Shown: positions 1 to 8,373 of the stretch, in pieces
How positions within the stretch are numbered: position 1 is the stretch's first letter
Layout: each line of letters starts with the position of its first letter
Made by a program: the position numbers and the translations under genes
The notes under the pieces: generated by a model
What the model saw: only the letters and a program-made list of their open reading frames with translations
The model's database searches: none
Told to the model about the DNA's origin: nothing
Source: Aquisediminimonas sp031376385
Lineage (GTDB): Bacteria > Pseudomonadota > Alphaproteobacteria > Sphingomonadales > Sphingomonadaceae
Direction of reading: 5' to 3'
Assembly: GCA_031376385.1 (NCBI GenBank)
Contig: JANMDQ010000015.1
Span: 310,001 to 374,000 of the forward strand
DNA length: 64,000 nucleotides

Positions 1-66
1 ATCAACTGGTTTATCAAGAAAACCACGCACTGACCTGCGGTGCGCAACAGCTTCACTCACATTCAT
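1..66 (-). CDS. Nitroreductase family protein, N-terminal 22 codons only (cut by window edge)
   Basis: On the minus strand an ATG at 66 opens a frame reading MNVSEAVAHRRSVRGFLDKP and runs off the window edge. This resembles the start of nitroreductase-family FMN enzymes, whose first helix carries an Arg-Arg-Ser-x-Arg stretch that contacts the flavin phosphate. A good ribosome binding site (GGGAGAG) lies just upstream. It is divergent from the thiolase, leaving about 97 bases for both promoters. Only 22 residues are visible, so the substrate cannot be inferred. Confidence 0.65.
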   Translation of the reverse strand, partial: MNVSEAVAHRRSVRGFLDKPVD

Positions 67-163
67 GATCGCTCTCCCAAAGACCTCACAAGTTTCCCTT
101 GCCGTAAACGTCAATTTGCGCAAGTGGTTCGCCCATCAAAGAACAAACGTTAGGAGTCGAGCC

Positions 164-1336
164 ATGGCAACAGCCTATATTGTCGATGCAGTGCGCACCG
201 CTGGCGGGAAGCGGAACGGAAAAATGGCCGGTTGGCACCCCGTTGATATGGCCGCGGCGACGCTTGACGCCATTGTCGCGCGCACGGGTCTTGATGGCGC
301 GCGAATTGATGACGTCGTCATGGGCTGCGTCAGCCAAGGGGGGCAGCAGGCTGGGCAAATTGGCCGAAATGCCGTTCTTGCCGCGCGCCATTTGCCCAAC
401 AGCGTTCCAGCAGTGACAATTGATCGCCAGTGCGGATCGTCGCAGCAGGCCATGCAATTTGCGGCTCAGGCCGTGATGTCAGGCACAATGGACGTCGTGA
501 TTGCGGCAGGCGTGGAGAGCATGACGCGGGTGCCGATGGGTTCCACTGGCGCGTTCCATATGCGCGAAGGGCTCGGCAACTATAAATCGCCACGGTTGGA
601 AGAAGAATATCCCGGCATCATGTTCAGCCAGTTCATGGGCGCGGAAATGATCGTTCAGAAGCACGGCTTCACCAAGGCTGATTTGGATGCGTTCGCGTAT
701 CAGAGCCACGCCAAAGCCATCGCCGCGACCCAGTCTGGCGCGTTCGCCAATGAAATCCTCGTGCTGGATGTCGAAACGCCTGACGGCATCGTGAAGCATG
801 GCGTCGATGAAGGCATCCGCTTTGACGCGACACCCGAAAGCATCGCTGGTGTGAAGTTGCTGCAAGAGGGCGGGACGTTGACCGCTGCGTCATCCAGCCA
901 GATTTGTGATGGGGCTTCTGCTGTTCTGATCGTTTCTGAACAGGCCCTACAGGATCACGGCCTGACGCCCATCGCGCGGATCCACAATCTGACCGTGACG
1001 GCAGGCGATCCCGTGATCATGCTGGAAGAGCCCCTATTTGCGACAGACAAGGCGTTGCAACGGGCAGGTATGAAGATTGGCGACATTGATCTGTTCGAAG
1101 TGAACGAAGCCTTTGCGTCCGTGCCGCTCGCATGGCTCAAACATACCGGCGCTGATCCGGAAAAGCTGAACGTCAATGGCGGTGCCATTGCACTTGGCCA
1201 TCCGCTCGGCGCATCGGGCACCAAGCTAATGGCGACGCTTGTTAACGCGCTTGGCACGCGGGGCAAAAAATACGGCCTACAAACCATGTGCGAAGGCGGC
1301 GGCGTCGCCAATGTGACGATTATTGAACGGCTTTAA
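164..1336 (+). CDS. Acetyl-CoA acetyltransferase / 3-ketoacyl-CoA thiolase
   Basis: A 390-residue thiolase, the usual length. It should catalyse thiolytic cleavage of 3-ketoacyl-CoA (or the reverse condensation) in the cytoplasm. The acyl-accepting cysteine is in RQCGSSQQA (Cys90). NEAFAS, GGAIALGHPLGASG and the C-terminal CEGGG carry the other catalytic His and Cys. The frame is open from 65, but the ATG at 164 has AGGAG about 8 bases upstream and begins where the family begins, so that start is chosen. It leads a group with an HSD10-like dehydrogenase, a thioesterase and, on the other strand, an enoyl-CoA hydratase, pointing to catabolism of a fatty or branched acyl chain. Chain-length preference cannot be read from the sequence. 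Confidence 0.92.
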   Translation: MATAYIVDAVRTAGGKRNGKMAGWHPVDMAAATLDAIVARTGLDGARIDDVVMGCVSQGGQQAGQIGRNAVLAARHLPNSVPAVTIDRQCGSSQQAMQFAAQAVMSGTMDVVIAAGVESMTRVPMGSTGAFHMREGLGNYKSPRLEEEYPGIMFSQFMGAEMIVQKHGFTKADLDAFAYQSHAKAIAATQSGAFANEILVLDVETPDGIVKHGVDEGIRFDATPESIAGVKLLQEGGTLTAASSSQICDGASAVLIVSEQALQDHGLTPIARIHNLTVTAGDPVIMLEEPLFATDKALQRAGMKIGDIDLFEVNEAFASVPLAWLKHTGADPEKLNVNGGAIALGHPLGASGTKLMATLVNALGTRGKKYGLQTMCEGGGVANVTIIERL

Positions 1337-1350
1337 GCAACCACAACCCT

Positions 1351-1440
1351 GTCATGCTGAACTTGTTTCAGCATCCATGCCTCATTGCGAGCCTCGATAG
1401 CTGCATTGAGGCATAGACCCTGAAACAAGTTCAGGGTGAC
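1351..1440. repeat. Intergenic inverted repeat, CTGAAACAAGTTCAG type
   Basis: Left arm 1351-1375 and right arm 1416-1440 are inverted copies sharing the exact 15-base core CTGAAACAAGTTCAG and a terminal TGAC. Each arm is itself nearly palindromic. The pair fills the gap between the thiolase and the dehydrogenase, so the transcript would fold into a long hairpin. Similar elements with other cores occur elsewhere in the window. Confidence 0.85.
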
Positions 1441-1462
1441 GATTGAAGAAAAGGACACCCAA

Positions 1463-2248
1463 ATGAAACTCGATTCAACAGTATCCGCGGTCATCACTGG
1501 CGGAGCGTCCGGCCTCGGGGCCGCCACCGCCCGCGCCCTTGCCGCAAAGGGCGTCAAGGTCGCGATCTTTGACCTGCAAAAGGACAAGGGCGAAGCGATG
1601 GCCGCTGAAATCGGCGGTGTGTTCTGCGAAGTGAACGTGACAAGCGATGAAAGTGTGATCGCTGGTTTTGAAAAGGCCCGTGCCGCGCATGGCCAGGAAC
1701 GCATCCTCGTCAATTGCGCTGGCACAGGTGCGGCCATGAAGACCGCCAGCCGCTCTAAATCAGATGGCAGCATCAAACATTATCCGGCAGACGCGTTTAA
1801 CTGGCTGATCCAGATTAACTTGGTCGGCACATTCCGCTGCATCGCCTTGTCTGCTGCTGGCATGATGACGCTGGACCCGCAAAATGAAGATGGTGAACGC
1901 GGCGCGATTGTGAACACAGCATCGGTTGCTGGCGAAGATGGGCAGATGGGCCAAGTTGCTTATTCCGCGTCAAAGGCTGGCGTCATCGGCATGACGCTCC
2001 CCATCGCACGCGATCTGATGTCAGAAGGCATTCGCGTCAACACGATCCTTCCCGGCATTTTTGAAACGCCGCTGATGCTGGGTGCGCCGCAGCAAGTGAA
2101 GGATGCGCTGGCCGCGTCGGTTCCTTTCCCCAAGCGTCTGGGCAAGCCCGAAGAATATGCGGGCCTTGCGCTCACCATGATCGAAAACGGCTATTTCAAC
2201 GGCGAAGATGTGCGCCTTGATGGTGCCATCCGTATGGCGCCGCGTTGA
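1463..2248 (+). CDS. SDR-family 3-hydroxyacyl-CoA dehydrogenase (HSD10-like)
   Basis: A 261-residue short-chain dehydrogenase. It has the NAD-binding TGGASGLG near the N-terminus and the catalytic Ser and YSASK set. The stretch around GQMGQVAYSASKAGVIGMT and the LPGIFETPLM loop resemble type-2 3-hydroxyacyl-CoA dehydrogenases (17-beta-HSD10 group), which oxidise 3-hydroxyacyl-CoA with NAD. The frame is open from 1436, but that part lies in the repeat; the ATG at 1463 is preceded by AAGGA and matches the family start. It follows the thiolase and precedes a thioesterase, fitting the third step of beta-oxidation or branched-chain amino acid degradation. Exact substrate is inference. Confidence 0.85.
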   Translation: MKLDSTVSAVITGGASGLGAATARALAAKGVKVAIFDLQKDKGEAMAAEIGGVFCEVNVTSDESVIAGFEKARAAHGQERILVNCAGTGAAMKTASRSKSDGSIKHYPADAFNWLIQINLVGTFRCIALSAAGMMTLDPQNEDGERGAIVNTASVAGEDGQMGQVAYSASKAGVIGMTLPIARDLMSEGIRVNTILPGIFETPLMLGAPQQVKDALAASVPFPKRLGKPEEYAGLALTMIENGYFNGEDVRLDGAIRMAPR

Positions 2249-2259
2249 TCTAAGCGACT

Positions 2260-2694
2260 ATGTCCAAACCGGAAAGCTGGCGGCTCACCCCCGCCAGCTA
2301 CCCTTTCCACAGCGTTACGCAAACTCGCTTTCAGGATATGGATATCCTGGGGCATCTCAACAACGTCGCCTTTGCCGCGCTGTTTGAAAATGGCCGGGTG
2401 CGCTTCAACCGGTCGATGGATGAACGGGGCAAACGGGGCACCGGCGAACGCTGGCTGGTGGCGGCAGTTTCGATCAGTTATCTGCGCGAAGGCACATTCC
2501 CCGATGACGTGGATGTCTCCAGCGGGATTGGCCGCATTGGCAACAGCAGCTGGGTGATCGAACAAGCCATGTTCCAGCATGGCCACTGCATCGCGACTTG
2601 TGACACCACGATTGTTTATGTGAATGAGGCTGGGCCAAAGGCACTGGACGATGCGTTCAAGGGGGAGCTGGCAGCGATGCGGACGGGGGCTTAA
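2260..2694 (+). CDS. Acyl-CoA thioesterase, hotdog fold (4HBT type)
   Basis: A 144-residue single hotdog-domain protein. The motif DMDILGHLNNVAFAALFENG is the 4-hydroxybenzoyl-CoA thioesterase pattern, with the Asp and HLNN positions expected for hydrolysis of acyl-CoA to free acid and CoA. It starts 11 bases after the dehydrogenase stop, so it is probably co-transcribed with the thiolase and dehydrogenase. A role in releasing CoA from dead-end intermediates is plausible; the substrate is unknown. Confidence 0.8.
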   Translation: MSKPESWRLTPASYPFHSVTQTRFQDMDILGHLNNVAFAALFENGRVRFNRSMDERGKRGTGERWLVAAVSISYLREGTFPDDVDVSSGIGRIGNSSWVIEQAMFQHGHCIATCDTTIVYVNEAGPKALDDAFKGELAAMRTGA

Positions 2695-2711
2695 CGCACT
2701 GTTCCTCTACG

Positions 2712-2793
2712 CGCTCAGGCTGAGCTTGACGAAGCCTTGTTTTCGATTTCGTCACCTTTAACCAACAACGCTTCGTCAAGCTCAGCGTGAGCG
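2712..2793. repeat. Intergenic inverted repeat, GCTTCGTCAAGCTCAG type
   Basis: Arms 2712-2735 and 2770-2793 are 24 bases each and complementary apart from one position. The core reads CTTCGTCAAGCTCAGCGTGA. The repeat lies between the convergent thioesterase and enoyl-CoA hydratase genes, where the hairpin could end transcription from both sides, although no clear U-run follows. Confidence 0.85.
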
Positions 2794-2824
2794 GACAGGG
2801 ACAGGGCGTGCGTAAGCTCCCCGG

Positions 2825-3610
2825 TCAATCCGCAAAAACCGCTTCCCGCTTTTCCATTGCGGCCATCACAGCCTCTACCTGATTGGGTTTGCGGATCACC
2901 TTGAGTTGCTCATCCGTTTCCAGCACCAGCAGTTCGGCGTCGGTCAGATCGCCCATGGCATTGCAGAGCCGCTTTGCCCCGCGCATGGCGTGGGGGTTTT
3001 TGGCGGCGATCACGTTGGCCAGTTCGAGCGCATGGGCGTAAGGATCGTCAGACAGGTGCGTCACAAAGCCCATGGCGTGGGCTTCGGTACCGTTGAATTC
3101 ACGGTTGGTATAGGTTAGCTCTCGCAGGATATCGTCGCGCACCATCGTCCGCCATAGTGGGAAGCCCGCCATGTCAGGCACCAGGCCCCATTTCATTTCC
3201 ATGATCGCGCAGCGCAAATCAGGATGAGCGATACGGATGTCTGCGCCCGACAGGATTTGAAACCCGCCGCCAAAGGCCACGCCGTGCGCCGCTGCGATTA
3301 CAGGCACTTCCAAGCGACGCCAGCCCCAGGCGACAAACTGCGATGGATTGGCTTCGCTGTCTTTGCGGTCCAGCCCGTCATTGCCCGATCCGCCGCCCGC
3401 CATGCTGCCCATATCAAGCCCAGCGCAAAAGGCGCGACCTTCGCCTGACAGGATGACGCAGCGCAAGCCGGGCGTGGCCTCCAGCGTGCGGATCGCTTCG
3501 CCAATTCCTGCAAACATCGCGGGGTCGAGCGCGTTCATCTTATCTGTGCGGATCATCCGAACGTCTGCAATGCCGCCTTCGAGCATAGTGATTGAAACGC
3601 GGTCTTTCAT
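2825..3610 (-). CDS. Enoyl-CoA hydratase/isomerase family protein (crotonase)
   Basis: A 261-residue crotonase-fold protein. The oxyanion-hole segments are GEGRAFCAGLDMGSM (about residues 56-70) and AAHGVAFGGGFQILSGADIRIA (about 107-128). The second general-acid/base region, EMKWGLVPDMAG, has Asp where classical hydratases have Glu, so hydratase activity is not certain and a related crotonase reaction is possible. It is the first gene of a minus-strand set running from 6.3 kb down to 2.8 kb. Together with the thiolase and dehydrogenase across the repeat it would supply the hydration step of beta-oxidation. Confidence 0.82.
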   Translation of the reverse strand: MKDRVSITMLEGGIADVRMIRTDKMNALDPAMFAGIGEAIRTLEATPGLRCVILSGEGRAFCAGLDMGSMAGGGSGNDGLDRKDSEANPSQFVAWGWRRLEVPVIAAAHGVAFGGGFQILSGADIRIAHPDLRCAIMEMKWGLVPDMAGFPLWRTMVRDDILRELTYTNREFNGTEAHAMGFVTHLSDDPYAHALELANVIAAKNPHAMRGAKRLCNAMGDLTDAELLVLETDEQLKVIRKPNQVEAVMAAMEKREAVFAD

Positions 3611-3614
3611 GTTA

Positions 3615-4061
3615 TTATCCTTTAGTCTGATTCAGGGCCAAACGATTGCCTTCACTATCTTCGACTTCAGCGACCATCCCAGCTTCACCTATATCCTTGA
3701 TCGGGTACAGTTGCGTGCTGCCCAATTTGAGAGCCTTGTCGACTGTCGCTTTGATATCATCAACCTGAAAATACAGAATGGGCCCGGTTTTGGACGGCAC
3801 ATAGACATCGCCCTTCGCCAAAGCCCCGCTTGCGCCCGAGGACCCTTCCTTGAACGGGAAGAGCGCCATGTCATAGCCGTCGACTCTCTGGCGCTCCAGC
3901 TTGACGCCCAGCAAGCCCTCATAGAACCGGACTGCGCGGTCCATATCTGTCACGGGGATTTCGAAATAAGTGACAGGATGGATCATGGGGATGCTCGCTT
4001 CCTTTGGTGCTTCACAGGCCGAAAGCAAAAACAATGCGGAAAAGGCCCACCAGTGCTTCAC
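3615..4061 (-). CDS. VOC (glyoxalase-fold) domain lipoprotein
   Basis: A 148-residue protein with an N-terminal lipoprotein signal (LFLLSAC, lipid-modified Cys at about residue 16) followed by one vicinal-oxygen-chelate domain: HPVTYFEIPVTDMDRAVRFY, then PILYFQVDDI and EDSEGNRLAL. VOC single domains usually act as dimeric lyases, isomerases or antibiotic-binding proteins in the cytoplasm, so export and lipidation are unusual. The metal ligands are not obvious. Its start overlaps the end of the isomerase gene upstream by 4 bases, indicating one operon. An internal ATG at 3985 would give a cytosolic form, so the secreted form is an inference. Confidence 0.72.
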   Translation of the reverse strand: MKHWWAFSALFLLSACEAPKEASIPMIHPVTYFEIPVTDMDRAVRFYEGLLGVKLERQRVDGYDMALFPFKEGSSGASGALAKGDVYVPSKTGPILYFQVDDIKATVDKALKLGSTQLYPIKDIGEAGMVAEVEDSEGNRLALNQTKG

Positions 4062-4672
4062 GCTTGCCGAGCCAAAGCTGCCTCTACCAGCGGCAGTTGA
4101 TCATTACCAAAATACATATCTGTGCCACCCACAAAAATGGTCGGCGATCCGTAACCGCCGCGCGCAATCAGCTCTTCGGTATTGGAACGCAGCAATGCCT
4201 TCACCTCATCGCTTTGGGATCGGGCACGGATCGCCGCCCCATCAAGGCCCGCCTCATTGGCGACGCGTTCCAGCACATCGGGATCATCCAAATTCTCTTG
4301 GCGAACGAAATAGCTGTGGAAGGCGGCGCGGGTGAAATCGGTGAGTGCAGGCATATCACCCGCCAACGCACAGCAGAAGCGCATCGCATTCACGCTTTTT
4401 GCCGGATGCCACTGCGATGGAAAGTGAAGTTCAACACCAGCGAGTGCCGCCCAATCCTTCAACACTTTCCAGCTATGTTTAAGCTTGCGATCATCCGTTT
4501 GTTCGCGGGCAGCATAAACGGCAGGGTTTACGGCATTGAACACCCCACCGACCAGCACCGGGCGCAGCGCGGCGCAGAACCCCGTGCGTTCAATAACCCC
4601 GAACAAGTTGGTGAAGGCAAGATAAGTCCAAGGGCTGGACAGATCGTAGAAAAACTCCACGCGTTCGCTCAT
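4058..4672 (-). CDS. 2-hydroxychromene-2-carboxylate isomerase family (DsbA/kappa-GST fold)
   Basis: A 204-residue protein starting ERVEFFYDLSSPWTYLAF, the active-site motif of the kappa-class GST / 2-hydroxychromene-2-carboxylate isomerase family, with the catalytic Ser about 11 residues in. A GYGSPTIFVG loop near the C-terminus supplies the cis-Pro that binds glutathione. Members isomerise hydroxychromene carboxylates in aromatic-ring catabolism or act as glutathione-dependent oxidoreductases. It overlaps the GST gene upstream and the VOC gene downstream, so three small thiol or detoxification enzymes are translated together. Confidence 0.85.
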   Translation of the reverse strand: MSERVEFFYDLSSPWTYLAFTNLFGVIERTGFCAALRPVLVGGVFNAVNPAVYAAREQTDDRKLKHSWKVLKDWAALAGVELHFPSQWHPAKSVNAMRFCCALAGDMPALTDFTRAAFHSYFVRQENLDDPDVLERVANEAGLDGAAIRARSQSDEVKALLRSNTEELIARGGYGSPTIFVGGTDMYFGNDQLPLVEAALARQA

Positions 4673-5358
4673 GCCTTGATCCCAAACAATATTTCGCGGG
4701 CCTTGCTGTCATCGCGGCTGGCGCTCGTCCGCCATTCTTTCTTCAAAGCCATACCCCGTTCAACTCCCGGTCGAGCTCGGAGACGCGTGAACCACGCCTT
4801 GGCCGCTGCAAATTCCGACAGATCGATGTCCCGCGCCTTGACGGTCGCGATCCACGGGAAGATCGCCATATCAGCGATACTGTAATCGCCCGCCACACAG
4901 TCTCCGGTCTTGATCAACTGACGATCCAGTACGCCGAGTAGCCGTTTGCATTCCGCATCATAGCGGGCAATCGCATAGGGGAGCTTTTCCGGCGCATAGA
5001 GTTTGAAATGCCCGTCCTGACCAAACATCGGCCCCACTCCGCCCATTTGCCACATGAGCCACTCAATCACGCGAGTGCGACTTCGCAGATCAGACGGCAT
5101 GAATTGGCCGGTCTTCTGAGCAAGATAAAGCAAGATCGCGCCAGTCTCAAACACACTCACCGGGTCGCCGCCATCGGTTGGCTGATGATCCACAATTGCA
5201 GGCATCCGGTTGTTGGGGCTAATGGCTAGGAAGTCTGGTGCGAACTGATCGCCCGCGCCAATGTTAACGGGTATGGTGGTGTAAGCCAGCCCCATCTCTT
5301 CCAGCGCGATGGAGATTTTCCAGCCGTTTGGCGTGGGCCAATAATGAAGGTCAATCAC
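4669..5358 (-). CDS. Glutathione S-transferase (YfcG/YghU-like)
   Basis: A 229-residue GST. The N-terminal thioredoxin-like half starts LHYWPTPNGWKISIALEE and carries NNRMPAIVDH and SVFETGAILLYLA, the glutathione-binding Pro, Glu and Thr positions of the disulfide-bond-reductase type (YfcG, YghU). The helical C-terminal half includes the conserved SIADMAIFPWI N-capping motif. It overlaps the isomerase by 4 bases and itself starts 4 bases into the end of the beta-lactamase-fold gene. Role: glutathione-dependent reduction or detoxification in the cytoplasm; substrate unknown. Confidence 0.85.
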   Translation of the reverse strand: MIDLHYWPTPNGWKISIALEEMGLAYTTIPVNIGAGDQFAPDFLAISPNNRMPAIVDHQPTDGGDPVSVFETGAILLYLAQKTGQFMPSDLRSRTRVIEWLMWQMGGVGPMFGQDGHFKLYAPEKLPYAIARYDAECKRLLGVLDRQLIKTGDCVAGDYSIADMAIFPWIATVKARDIDLSEFAAAKAWFTRLRARPGVERGMALKKEWRTSASRDDSKAREILFGIKA

Positions 5359-6284
5359 TTCCGACTGCTCTGCTGCGTTTTCAAAGCAGCCTCAAACGCC
5401 GTTTCCATTTCGGCATTGAAGCGCTGCAATTCGCTTGGATCCACAAATGCACCGGCGTCTCCGGCGATCTGCCGCGCACGTTTGGCATGTAGGTCAAAAA
5501 AGCCATCATGGTTGCCAAGGAAGACATCGGCCTTCATCGCGCGAACCTTTGGAAATGTGGCGCGGAAGTTTGCGACAATGCCTGGATAGGCTTCTGGGAC
5601 GAGGGACTGCCCGGCGACGGTCTCGCTGCAACTCAGGAATATGCGCTTACGCTGCCTATCCGCGCCCATAGCGTCAAAGCTCCAACTGGTGCAGCCGGGG
5701 GAATGGCCGGGCGTCAAATGTGCGGTCAAGGTGACACCGCCGAGCGTCAGCCTTTCGCCATCTTTCAGGGTGCGATCCACGCGCACCGGCGGAAATTTCA
5801 TGCCTCCACTTGGGCCGTGGCCGATATCCCCTGCCTCAAGAAATGGCTTGTCCGCCGCACTGGCGACCATCACCGCGCCGCTCGCGCGCTTCAGCCCGGC
5901 CAGTCCGCCTGCGTGATCAAAATGCGCGTGGGTGTTGAGCAGATATTTGACGTCGCCAATCTTAAAACCAAGCGCCTTGATATTGGAAATGATGATTGGA
6001 GCAGATTGGGGCAAAATCCCGTCGATCAGGAAATGACCTTTGGGCGTTGTAATCAGGTAAGCACTGACGCCTGCCGTTCCGACATAATGCACATTGCCGA
6101 TGAGTTTGAACGGCGCATAGGGTTCGTTCCAGCGCCCTTCTTGAGCAAAGGCGCTAATCGGTGCTCTTTCAGCCGCGTCGATTACCGCGTCACTCGCAAG
6201 GGGCGGCTTGACCGTCGCCGCTGGTGCACAAGCGCCCAGCAACCCGAGGCCAATCGTAAGAGTTTTCATAAGGCTGGTCATCAA
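5355..6284 (-). CDS. Metallo-beta-lactamase, subclass B3-like, predicted lipoprotein
   Basis: 309 residues. The N-terminus has a signal ending in LGLLGAC, a lipobox, so the protein is probably anchored in a membrane facing the periplasm. The zinc site is visible: THAHFDHAGG gives His-x-His-x-Asp-His, GHSPGCTSW gives the third His, and NHDGFFD the last. The spacing and the WNEPYAPFKLIGNVHYVGT start resemble subclass B3 enzymes, which hydrolyse penicillins, cephalosporins and carbapenems. Other B3-fold proteins hydrolyse lactones, so drug activity is not proven. Start could be 6284 or the Met at 6269. It sits 9 bases downstream of the acyl-CoA ligase. Confidence 0.82.
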   Translation of the reverse strand: MMTSLMKTLTIGLGLLGACAPAATVKPPLASDAVIDAAERAPISAFAQEGRWNEPYAPFKLIGNVHYVGTAGVSAYLITTPKGHFLIDGILPQSAPIIISNIKALGFKIGDVKYLLNTHAHFDHAGGLAGLKRASGAVMVASAADKPFLEAGDIGHGPSGGMKFPPVRVDRTLKDGERLTLGGVTLTAHLTPGHSPGCTSWSFDAMGADRQRKRIFLSCSETVAGQSLVPEAYPGIVANFRATFPKVRAMKADVFLGNHDGFFDLHAKRARQIAGDAGAFVDPSELQRFNAEMETAFEAALKTQQSSRK

Positions 6285-6293
6285 AAGCGGTCC

Positions 6294-7811
6294 TTACACC
6301 TTGCCCCAATATTGATCACGCAGCAGCCGCTTATAGAGTTTCCCTGTATCATGGCGCGGCAGTTCCGCCAGAAAATCTATCCGCCGGGGTATTTTCACGC
6401 CAGACAGTTTTTCCCGTGCATAGGCGATCAAATCATCCCGCAACGCGTCGCCAGCGTCGGCCATGTCGAGCGGCTGGATGACGGCAATCACTTCTTCGCC
6501 CATTTCCTCATGCGGACCACCGATGACCGCCACGTCCTGCACCTTGGGGTGGCCGACGAGATGGTTCTCGATCTCTTGCGGATAGACGTTGACCCCACCG
6601 GTGATGATCATGAAGCTCTTGCGGTCAGTCAGATAAAGATAGCCATCCTCGTCCACCCAGCCCACATCACCGAGGGTGGCCCAGCCATTCTGGTTGCGGG
6701 CAGAGGCGGTTTTTTCCGCGTCGCCGTGATATTCGAACACATGTTCGCTTTCGAAATAAATGCCGCCTTCGGTGCGCGGGGGCACTTCATTGCCGTCATC
6801 ATCGCAAATGTGGAGGATGCCAATCACGGCTTTGCCGACTGTGCCCTTATGCTCAAGCCAATCCTTTGAACCCACGAATGTCATACCGTGGCCTTCAGAC
6901 CCTGCGTAATATTCCTCAATCACCGGACCGAACCAATTGATCATCGCTTCCTTGACAGGAATGGGGCAGGGCGCCGCCGCGTGAATGGCGCAATCGAGCG
7001 ACGACAGGTCATAGCGCGCGCGAACATCTTCCGGCAGTTTTAACATTCGCACAAAATGGGTGGGCACAAACTGCCCGCAGGTGACTTTATAAGTTTCGAT
7101 AAAGCGCAGCACGGCCTCTGGATCGAATTTCTTCATCATCACAACAGTGCCGCCAATCTTGTGCACGGTCATTGACCAGCGCAGCGGGGCCGCGTGATAC
7201 AGCGGAGCGGGGGAGAGGTAAACGCTATTCGCATTGAACCGGTAAAGCCCAACCGCCAACATCAAAAGCCCATTGGACTGTGCAATGTCGGGGTTCTCCG
7301 GCAACGGCACGCGCACGCCTTTAGGGCGTCCTGTGGTGCCGGATGAATAAAGCATATCAACGCCTGCGCGTTCGTCAGCGATGGGAGTGGACGGCATGGC
7401 GGCAACAGCGTCCGTCCAGTTTGCATAGCCGGGCAAATCACCGCCGAGGGAATAGCGATCAATTTGCGTGGTCAGCGCCTGCGCAGCCACACCAAGAGTT
7501 GCCGACACAACCAGCAATTTTGCGCCGCTATTCTCCAAAATATAGTCCGTTTCATCCTGCGTCAGCCGCGATGGAATGCACACGAACCGAAGGCCTGACC
7601 GCTGCGCGCCCCATGTGAGCGAATAATATAGCGGATCATTGTCAAGCATGAACGCGACAACATCATCATGCTGCAACCCTTTGCTGCGGAACAGATGCGC
7701 GACGCGGTTTGAGGACTCGTCTAATTCCCTGTAACTGATCGCCTCTCCAGTTTCCGCAACGATGACCGCTGGTTTGTCAGGGTAGGTCTGGGCATGGACG
7801 CTCGGGTGCAT
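6294..7811 (-). CDS. Acyl-CoA synthetase (AMP-forming ligase)
   Basis: 505 residues of the adenylate-forming superfamily. MLYSSGTTGRPKGV is the P-loop (A3), YYAGSEGHG the A5 motif, WATLGDVGWVDEDGYLYLTD the A7 motif with the ribose-binding Asp, and the C-terminal TGKLYKRLLRD holds the adenylation Lys. It activates a carboxylic acid to acyl-AMP and then acyl-CoA, feeding the neighbouring dehydrogenase, hydratase and thiolase. Substrate could be a medium- or long-chain fatty acid or an aromatic acid; the sequence alone does not decide. It heads the minus-strand set down to 2.8 kb and is divergent from two thioesterase genes. Confidence 0.88.
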   Translation of the reverse strand: MHPSVHAQTYPDKPAVIVAETGEAISYRELDESSNRVAHLFRSKGLQHDDVVAFMLDNDPLYYSLTWGAQRSGLRFVCIPSRLTQDETDYILENSGAKLLVVSATLGVAAQALTTQIDRYSLGGDLPGYANWTDAVAAMPSTPIADERAGVDMLYSSGTTGRPKGVRVPLPENPDIAQSNGLLMLAVGLYRFNANSVYLSPAPLYHAAPLRWSMTVHKIGGTVVMMKKFDPEAVLRFIETYKVTCGQFVPTHFVRMLKLPEDVRARYDLSSLDCAIHAAAPCPIPVKEAMINWFGPVIEEYYAGSEGHGMTFVGSKDWLEHKGTVGKAVIGILHICDDDGNEVPPRTEGGIYFESEHVFEYHGDAEKTASARNQNGWATLGDVGWVDEDGYLYLTDRKSFMIITGGVNVYPQEIENHLVGHPKVQDVAVIGGPHEEMGEEVIAVIQPLDMADAGDALRDDLIAYAREKLSGVKIPRRIDFLAELPRHDTGKLYKRLLRDQYWGKV

Positions 7812-7935
7812 TGGGGGTCATCCTCTATTGATCGCGCGAATCTTTTCGTCGTCCGCTACCGTGGTTAGCTAGAGCAAAGGTTGCAAGCCAATACTGAAAT
7901 TTGCCAGCGTGATGCGGCTGGGTTAGGGCTGCGGT

Positions 7936-8373
7936 GTGGAAACATTTGATGAAAGCTTCAATGTTCGGGACTTGATCCCGTTTCTGGTCGGTCGGGGGCA
8001 TTGCCAGTTGCTGGGTATGCAATTTTCTGACGCGGGCGACGCTTGGTGCGAACTCAGTTTGCCTTATCGTGCTGATTTGGCTAGCGACGCCGACTCTGGC
8101 ATCATGGCATCCGGGCCGATCTTCGCGTTGATGGATATGGCGTCAGGCATGTCGATATGGTCTGCGCGTAAGAAGTTTCTGCCGCATGTGACGCTCGATC
8201 TGCGCGTCGACTACCCCCGACCCGCAAAACCCGGCGCGACTATCTATGGCCGGTCCGAATGTTACCGAATGACCAAATCCGTCGCATTCGTGCGCGGGCT
8301 CGCTCATGACGGAGACGTGGATAGGCCCGTCGCGCACATTGCGGGAACATTCATGTTTGTTGACGAACCGTGA
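7936..8373 (+). CDS. PaaI-type thioesterase, hotdog fold (first of a pair)
   Basis: A 145-residue hotdog-domain protein starting at GTG. SGIMASGPIFALMDMASGMSIW matches the PaaI active-site helix, here with GPIFALMD in place of the usual HGG, followed by LDLRVDYPRP. It hydrolyses or at least binds acyl-CoA esters. Its stop overlaps the start of a second PaaI-like gene (GTGA), so the two are co-translated and may form a heteromer. It is transcribed divergently from the acyl-CoA ligase. Confidence 0.8.
   Translation: METFDESFNVRDLIPFLVGRGHCQLLGMQFSDAGDAWCELSLPYRADLASDADSGIMASGPIFALMDMASGMSIWSARKKFLPHVTLDLRVDYPRPAKPGATIYGRSECYRMTKSVAFVRGLAHDGDVDRPVAHIAGTFMFVDEP

Noticed and set aside
5508..6869. 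Long plus-strand open frame of about 450 codons antisense to the beta-lactamase and acyl-CoA ligase genes
   Set aside because: The minus strand encodes two complete enzymes with all motifs. The antisense frame has no recognisable domain and no ribosome binding site, and arises from the high-GC codon pattern.
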